Source: Romanomermis culicivorax (lineage: Eukaryota; Nematoda; Enoplea; Mermithida; Mermithidae). Taken from it: a DNA stretch of 64,000 bases. Below, piece by piece: positions 57,466 to 64,000 of this stretch. Where the stretch lies: NCBI GenBank assembly GCA_963922205.1, contig CAWUHX010000259.1, positions 62,001 through 126,000 of the forward strand. Reading direction: 5' to 3'. Each line of letters starts with the position of its first letter. The first letter of the stretch is position 1. A model generated the notes under the pieces. The model did not search any database. It had not been told where the DNA came from and was given only the letters and a program-made list of their open reading frames with translations. Both the position numbers and the translations under genes were made by a program.

Positions 57466-58402
57466 CCCCATCTGTTTTTCTGGATAAATAAGTGTCGTTC
57501 AGTTATTTTGCTGAATATTTCAAAGATAGGCTATCCATCTTAATCATAGAGGCCTGTGATATAAATTTAAAATGTAAAATCACCTGTAAAATGAAAATCA
57601 ACCGACATATAAGTTTAAATTAATGTGAAGTCCTTTCAAAATTCACAGAAAACTTAGATTCCTTTGGATATTGAGTCTATTCACGGGAACTTTTTCTCTG
57701 ATTTGTGGATAAATTTTGAGAATCCAAGTTATGTTAACGATTTATCCATCTAATATATACTTTCTGCCAATCAGTTTCACTTATGTAACAAAATTCACAA
57801 AAATGCTGAGCATGGTCAAATGTAGAGCACCCAATTTGAATCTTCAGACGAAATGAATGTCAGCATGACTCTTAACGCCAGAAGTTACATGAAATTTGAA
57901 CGTTTTGGACTTTATGACACTCTAAAACGCCTCGAAAACGATGCTTTTAGATTTGAGCTTATTCCAGTCAATTAACTTATGTTGGCCTCTATTTTTTAAG
58001 TTATCACGCCTATGTTAGGTGATCAGATTGAATTTCCATAGAATTGAAGTATTAACCATCAATAGGTAGTTTTGATTTCTTTTTGGAGGTATTCTAGTAA
58101 TTAATTTTGTTGCTACACATTGTAGAATAGTGTTGATCAACTAGATTCGATGTGCACTCTAATATCCGGACCGCCCAAGATTTTCACGCCCTTTGATGTT
58201 GATTACATAGTGGGGAGCTTATTTTCTAGTTTATGATGACATTCTATGTTTTAGAGCAATTGTTTATTCTATAAATATCTTCATCTTTTTTTTAGCTCTG
58301 AAGCAAGTGAAACCTTTCCTTTAGGAAACATTTTTGGATTTTGTTTGATAAGGCTGCACCGTTAGTTTTTAATAACCGATTTTCCGACTATCCTCGTTTT
58401 AG
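57466..58402. other. unrecognised non-coding sequence
   Basis: AT-rich. It ends in a pyrimidine-rich TATCCTCGTTTTAG that may be a splice acceptor. Confidence 0.35.
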
Positions 58403-58490
58403 ATTGCTGCCTTAGGATTGCTTCTCTGGAAAAAGTTTCACAAATGTTTCAAGAAGCAATTGTTAGAATGGATATTCTCTCCGAGGAGGA
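58403..58490 (+). CDS. candidate internal exon of the plus-strand host gene
   Basis: Acceptor CCTCGTTTTAG and donor GGA/GTAAGG bracket 88 nt. In the phase left by the exon at 35778-35874 it reads CCLRIASLEKVSQMFQEAIV and then RMDILSEE, an amphipathic helical peptide. It could also end at the TAA 58492-58494 as a terminal exon. Another frame is also open, and the 22-kb distance makes the link to the first exon an inference only. Confidence 0.3.
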
Positions 58491-59489
58491 GTAAGGATTA
58501 TTATTCTTTCGATACACACTTAAACTATTTAGAATGAAAAATGTGCATCGAGAACTTTTTGATGAGGGATGAAAAAAAGACTTCCGTTTCTTAAGTCTTC
58601 AACTACAAGTATAGACAATTGCTATTGAAAATTTAGTTTTTCTAATTTTCGAAAAGCCCACTCGTTCATACTTTCTTGAAATGCGTACATTTCGTGGTAA
58701 CGAACTCAACATCTGTTCGAAAAAGCCCATGTCCAATAGCCAAGTAGTCCGCTCTTTATGAGAAAGACTTCCATTATTATATGATGTAGATCGATATTTC
58801 TTGAAGTGTCGGATATTATGTTACTGATGAGAGTCGTTATTAGAGCATCGTCGTACAGTTACATAACTTTGAGGCAGTAAGATTCAATGCATTCAACTCA
58901 TTAATCATGTACTACAGTCCTTAAAAAGAAAACGTTTGATTTACTTATATTATATATTTTCTATTCGCCCTTTGACTATGTTACACATGTGGACAAGATA
59001 GGCTACTGCCTACACACGACCAATAGCCGTAGGGTGTTCCAAGGGGCTTCACTTGGAACACTCAGTGCTTTCTATGAAAATGGGATCAATCTTACTGTGC
59101 TTCCAAAGTTCAGATTCCATCTTGCAGTTCTGCTGCTTCTTTCTTGTTGGGTACACACTCGTTTAGTCTCCATGGTCAACTCCTGAGCCTTCTGGACTCT
59201 CACTGAAACTAAGAATGAGTAAGTAAGTCATTTTAGTGAATGTTAAAACTACGTCGGCAGCACAGAAAATCTGCGGAGATGAGCTAAATTATAACCAAAC
59301 TTTAATCGCCAATGACTCAGTAAAAAATCAAGTTACATTATTTTATATCATTTTTTTGGATAGATCTCAACGATGTCTATCGATTAATAACAACTTTAGC
59401 TGCATTTTTTTGGAACATATACTTGCTAGCCCTGAAAAGTCAACATTTGAGTTGGGTCGAGCGGGGTTTAAGTACAATAAGAGTTTGAA
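58491..59489. other. unrecognised non-coding sequence
   Basis: No supported feature. A short GTGTTCCAAGGGGCTTCACTTGGAACAC inverted segment near 59030 could form a small hairpin. Confidence 0.35.
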
Positions 59490-60534
59490 CTCGGGCTGGT
59501 ATTACTATAAAGTTGGAGATTAAGTTTGACCTGAAGCTTAAGACCGTATTGGTTAAGCGGGAGCTAAAGTCGGTATTACTAAAAGTTAAGCCTGTGCTGA
59601 GCAAAAGAGACGAGTTAATCTACAGCTTAACTACATTTTTATATCTTTTGTGTAGAAAGTTAAGATTGAGCTTGGTTAAGCTACAACTTAAGTCGGTATT
59701 ACTAAGAAGTTAAGCTGCAGCCTAGCGAAGCTGTTGCTGAGCACCAGCTTAACCTTTTCATATGTTTTGCGTTGAATGTTAGGCTGTAGCTTAACTTTTT
59801 GTGTGACAATTTTTTGTTCCTCTACGATGTTTAATTTCCTCTGTGCGCATAATCCTACAGTAGTACCTAGTACATATATGCATTGAACATATTGAAAAAC
59901 ACTAACATAAATAGCACATATATATAAATAAAGCGATTAGTCGTTATCGATTTTCTAGGAAAAGTTTCGCAACTTTTGACGTCATCTTTTTCGTTGTCAC
60001 TTTTTTGCCCTTGTCCTTGCTTTTTGTCACCTTGAGTGGTAGTCATCATTCTTGTCATCAAAACTTCATTAATTTATTCATTCATCGATCCTCTTGCGGA
60101 TCTTCTTTATGAAAATGAAAAATTAAAACGAAATTCACGAAAAATATGGTTTCTACGCATTCTATCTTGACGTTCGTCTTCATCAAGCAATAAAAAAACG
60201 ACCAGCCATTACCGTATAACAAAATAAAATACGAACTTAAGACAGCTCCCCTCAGTCTTAACTTTTTCACGTTAAGCTGCAGCTTAAGCTCTAGCTTGAC
60301 TTTCGTAATAGTGGTCCAATGTAAGCTCCAGCTTAACCGTCGAACGGACATAAGTCTGAGACTTAAGTTTCAATGTAAAGTCTCTTGCTCAGCTGCAGCT
60401 TAACAATTTCTTTGTAATACCATCCAAGATGGTGCTCAGCTGGAGCTTAACTTTTTTTATATGTTATAACGTTGTAGAGACTTAAGTTGCATCTTAAGCT
60501 CCAGCTTGAGTCGCAATTGTAATACCGGGCCCTG
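59490..60534. mobile_element. hAT-like foldback element, copy 2
   Basis: The right end is AATACCGGGCCCTG, whose complement begins CAGGGCCCGGTATTAC. The left end is diverged (CTCGGGCTGGTATTAC). The interior aligns block by block with 30237-31172, including GTGCTGAGCAAAAGAGACGAG and the AGCTGCAGCTTAA palindromes. No transposase. Probably an old non-autonomous hAT derivative. Confidence 0.65.
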
Positions 60535-62524
60535 GCCTCCGACGCGTATTAGTCATTTTCTTCCTCTTATTGGCGTCTTACGTGAACCATAATTTTGAAT
60601 AGAGTACAGATCTGCCACTTCAAGGATACCACAATTTTTACAGATAATTTTTGGCATTCGTCTGGCGTATCAGCATATAAGATCGGTTGCATCAGCTATA
60701 GTGGTTCAGTAGTTCAGTTATTCCGTCATTAGTCTTACATTTTTCGGTAACCCGTTAATGCGGTAAAAAAAAATTCGACTACAAAACCACGGAATACCTG
60801 GATTAATTCAGTAATGTCGCGGTTGATGCAGGCCAAATTTTCGATAACTGAACGCTGAACCTGCGGAATAGTTCAGTGGTCGTTGATATAACCGATTCAT
60901 GAGGGGGAGTGTAATTTCAACCATACATCAATCAACTCGTCCCTTCTATATCATATTTTTTGATAGATCTCAACGAGATTAGTTGGTTGATTCCCAATTT
61001 AACGCGTTATTTGATTTGCTGTAAATAGTCCAATGATATTCACTGAAATAAATATCCACGTGAATTACTCTACCTAATTCTTTCGGTCCTTGAGAAAAAA
61101 GAACGGATCGAATTTCGTTCACTATGGAAAGTTTCTGTGATATCATTAGCGAATCTTGGGGAATATCATTTTGCATACATCCCTATGTATCACGGTTACT
61201 GAAGTTAATTGCATCCATTTTTCAGTACAAAAAGGGTCACTGTAACATAATGCTATGGACTATTGAAAGCATATATGACTTAGAATTTTGCATAGAGACC
61301 TACTCTGCTAAAATAATGGAACACAACTATTTGAAGTCTCTTACTACTGTTAAGAATATAGTTTTCGTCTTATTTGACTGAATATTTTTTCAACTATCGA
61401 CCCTGTCTTTAGCTTTCCCGAAAGCGTTTTGAAGGCTTACTTGATCAAATTTTTCAGGGAATCAGTTTCTAGAACATCTGGCCTTGTTTCAAGTTTTTTT
61501 TCTTTGTAATTAGATTAGAAATAGCAACTGATACTTTGCTTGACTTGAAATGCTTGTAAATAATGAATAATGGAAAGCAAGAACTATTTTTCTCGATTTT
61601 CAGCTAAACCATACGGCATAAAGGACCGGAACTTGTAAGCATACTCACATAACCTTTAACATATTTATAAGTAGAAAATTCTATGATTTCGCGTCAAACT
61701 AATATCGAGAAAAATCTAGAATTATTTTCTCCTTCATTTGTTACAGCTCTTTTTCGAGAACTACGTCAAAGTCTGTAATTTTATTTAAACTTCAACAGTC
61801 TAGAAATATCAAAGTTGACTCAAGTCTTAATCTGAAAACAATTCCAGTTTCATTACTCCGTACTAATCCCGTGCCACAACATCCTTTTTTTGTCACTCTC
61901 TATTCTTGCTTCTTTTTTAGGATCTACGACGGACTATAATAAACCACTTGGTTTTTCATGATAAATTAGAAAAAAATCATATTCTGCACGTCTGGATATC
62001 AAAATCATAAACATGCTGATGAATTGTGATGAGTTTGCGTGTTTCCTGTTATTATGCGCATAGATTAAGCATCGTCTTCTTAGCTCATAGTCTAAGAATC
62101 AAATTATCGATCATACTATGATGCACATAATCAACAATCTTTAATTACGACACCGTTGTTGCTTTGCCGACAAAGTACCTTTCATTAAACCTGCATCATC
62201 GAACGCTGTTTTCTCTATTCCTGACTTGGAAACTGGCTATTTTATGGCACACATTTGTTTTATAGATTTCTATCACTCAGCGTTTTTTCTAGAATGAGAA
62301 ATCGATGAATAGAATTAATAGGAAGTGTTGGGGATAGAAGCTGAACTTTATCATGAAAGCTGATAACCTTATCCAGATCATGATCAGTGCAATGTGAACA
62401 GGAAGTTCTTCGTTTTCCTATTTGAACCGCGAAAAATCGGTCATTAATCGATAGAACTCGTTGAGGTTTCTTCAAAAGTGTATAATTTATGTTCTATGTC
62501 CAGTGTGTTCTATGTCCAAATCTA
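60535..62524. other. unrecognised non-coding sequence
   Basis: AT-rich, no convincing exon, repeat or RNA gene. Confidence 0.4.
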
Positions 62525-62529
62525 AGTGA

Positions 62530-62780
62530 CTGGCGAGTCAGGAAAATGATGCTCAGTGAAGGGCTCGAACCCTCGACCTCCTTCATACAAGGCAGACGCG
62601 TTACGCACTGTGCTAACCGAAGCACGTGGATGGTTCGGAAATTGGGGTTGAAATGGTGATGGCGTGTGCGTGGCAGTCCTCGCGATGAAAAGCCGGACGC
62701 ACCCCAACATCTGTCCCCCTTTGATGGAGAAAGGCACTTGTACCCGGTTGCTCAAACGTCCCCTTTGAAAATGGGGTCCT
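62530..62780 (-). repeat. tRNA-derived SINE, copy 2
   Basis: The tRNA-like part is 62550-62625 on the minus strand: A-box-like TTAGCACAGTGCG, loop CTTGTAT (TGT) and B box GGGTTCGAGCCC. The upstream body includes ACGCACACGCCAT and AATTTCCGAACCATC, as in 40860-41095. Confidence 0.65.
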
Positions 62781-63004
62781 CATCGACCTGATCAATTCCA
62801 CGATTTTTTTCGATTTAAATTTCGATTCCCTACCTTGGATGCAGGTTTCAAGGATCTGTTAATTGTAAAGAAAGCTAATGTCCGGCTATTAGTAATTAAG
62901 GTCTGAAGTTGGGTGAAGGGGTCATCTTTCTCGAATGGGATGTTTGCGCAACTGAGCCATGGACAGTTAGCTACGTCATATGCATTTTTTTCCGGTCGTT
63001 CTGG

Positions 63005-63102
63005 GTTTCAGCAAAAGTTGAGTTCAATCCAGGATTCAAACTTGGAACCTTGCAGCTACAATTCTCATACTCTTACCAGCTAAGCTAACCAAGCAATGGG
63101 AA
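63005..63102 (-). repeat. tRNA-like SINE head
   Basis: On the minus strand TTAGCTTAGCTGGTAAGAG resembles an A box and AAGTTTGAATCC a B box, about 40 nt apart. The stems do not pair well enough for a working tRNA. Confidence 0.5.
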
Positions 63103-63226
63103 GGGTGCTTTCTAAACATGTATAATTTGCAACAATTTGAAGCTGAGGTGGTTACTATGACCGCTCTTAACAGCGGTCATCTCAACTACGAGCTATTGCA
63201 AATTATATATGCTTAAGAGAGCACCT
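63103..63226. repeat. long inverted repeat (hairpin)
   Basis: Arms of ~55 bp around a CTTAAC loop, with ATGACCGCT / AGCGGTCAT at the centre and GGGTGCT / AGCACCT at the ends. It could be a small MITE. It separates two tRNA-like pieces. Confidence 0.6.
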
Positions 63227-63439
63227 TAGTGATGTGTGGACGTTAGCAGCGAAGTCTCGAGTTCGACTCCCAAGCAAAGCCTAGCTTTTACTGAAATCCC
63301 GAGCAATCGAAAGATGTTGCCTTGAACAATGATGACATTTGATGATCCGCCGAATTCGACGTTGGAGGGATGTTGCGAGCCTCTACAGCAGCCACATCAA
63401 CTTCAAATTCTTGTCTGTTATGCAGAGCACCCTTTCCTT

Positions 63440-63500
63440 TTCTCGATTGGCTCAGTTGGTCAGAACATGCGGATGTTAACTGCAAGGTCCCGTGTTCAAT
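63440..63500 (+). repeat. tRNA-like SINE head, Asn-like
   Basis: TTGGCTCAGTTGGTCAGAAC (A box), ATGTTAACTG around a GTT anticodon position and CCGTGTTCAATC (B box). A further B-box-like CTCGAGTTCGACTCC occurs at about 63258. Neither forms a complete cloverleaf. Confidence 0.45.
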
Positions 63501-63559
63501 CAAATTTGTTTTGAAAACCCGTAAAAAAAGTATTCATAGCACGAAGCCCCGAGAGAATA

Positions 63560-63785
63560 GACGTTTTTGATCATTTTTTGTTCAAAAATCTACGTTTTTT
63601 ATCAAAAAATTGACATACTTCAGTATTTTTTCGGCCAAAAATATAGTGGTCCTTACGACAAACATATGGCTACCCATAGGATTGGAAAATCCTGAGGGGT
63701 CGCAAAAAATGGTCATCGGCCGAAGATTCCTGTTGGGGGGGGGGTTTCTATAGCACTTCCACTCAATTACATGTATGCACCAAAA
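63560..63785 (-). repeat. dispersed repeat family B, copy 2 (inverted)
   Basis: Contains TTTTTTGTTCAAAAATC, TTTTTTATCAAAAAATTG, ATATGGCTACCCATAGGATTGG, a G-run of about 12 and ATTACATGTATGCACC. These are the complements, in reverse order, of blocks in 57015-57465. Confidence 0.6.
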
Positions 63786-64000
63786 TGGCCGTTCTAATCA
63801 TTTTTACTCTAAAAATAAATCTTTTTACTGTAATTTAGGATTTTGCCATAAATCTGTATGTCCATCATTCTTGTTTGTTCTGATTCAGCTGATTTTAATA
63901 ACCAAACTTGACTTGCAGTTTTTTTAATTTTTAATTTTTTCAGCTAAATTTTAATAAATTTTTAATTTCTAAAGGGGACATTCCAGAATTCCATTGTTGA

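Noticed and set aside
59867-60061. ORF starting MMTRMMTTTQGDKKQ on the minus strand
   Set aside because: It lies inside the hAT-like foldback element and is not supported by the other copy.

Overview
The window is AT-rich genomic DNA from an invertebrate animal. It has a few spliced host genes with very large introns, packed with LTR retrotransposons, foldback/MITE-like elements, a mariner relic and tRNA-derived SINEs. I cannot assign the phylum. A (TTGGGC/TTAGGC)n array and a splice-acceptor-like site just before a start codon are weak hints of a nematode; nothing excludes another invertebrate.

Left third (34-23066, minus strand): one six-exon host gene. Joining the exons by eye at consensus splice sites gives an uninterrupted 511-codon frame. 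The N-terminal ~350 residues are an ATP-grasp domain of the D-alanine-D-alanine ligase type and the C-terminal ~150 residues are a complete SET domain with a post-SET cysteine motif. Intron 3 is ~15.9 kb because it holds a foldback element with a telomere-like hexamer array and, 11 bp further on, a 14-kb Ty3/gypsy LTR retrotransposon (4462-18433) with 595-bp LTRs and a 4-bp target duplication. This retrotransposon has one gag-pol frame broken by three stop codons. It also has an intact extra gene (ORF3, 12136-16933) with its own 5' exon and intron. ORF3 encodes a DEDDy-type 3'-5' exonuclease-like domain followed by a long uncharacterised region and an RGG-rich tail. I regard this as the main candidate for an undescribed system.

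Middle (23067-41365): mostly non-coding. It contains AGCTGCAGCT-rich palindromic repeats, a hAT-like foldback element, G/C-homopolymer repeats, a possible solo LTR and a mariner relic. A TATA box at 35722 precedes an apparent first coding exon (35778-35874, plus strand) carrying a FFAT-like motif. A possible later exon lies at 58403-58490.

41370-50656 (minus strand): a second LTR retroelement, very young, with 895-bp LTRs differing at one position by eye, a 4-bp target duplication, a clear PBS and a polypurine tract. Its single intact 2407-codon ORF has the order Gag - Env-like glycoprotein - protease - RT - RNase H - integrase. Placing the envelope between gag and pol inside one frame is highly unusual.

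Right third (50657-64000): a TATA-driven intronless ORF for an acidic 165-aa orphan protein, with a MITE 20 bp after its stop codon, a second copy of the hAT-like foldback element, G/C-homopolymer repeats and a cluster of tRNA-like SINE pieces. Both LTR elements lie antisense to the host transcription units that seem to contain them.
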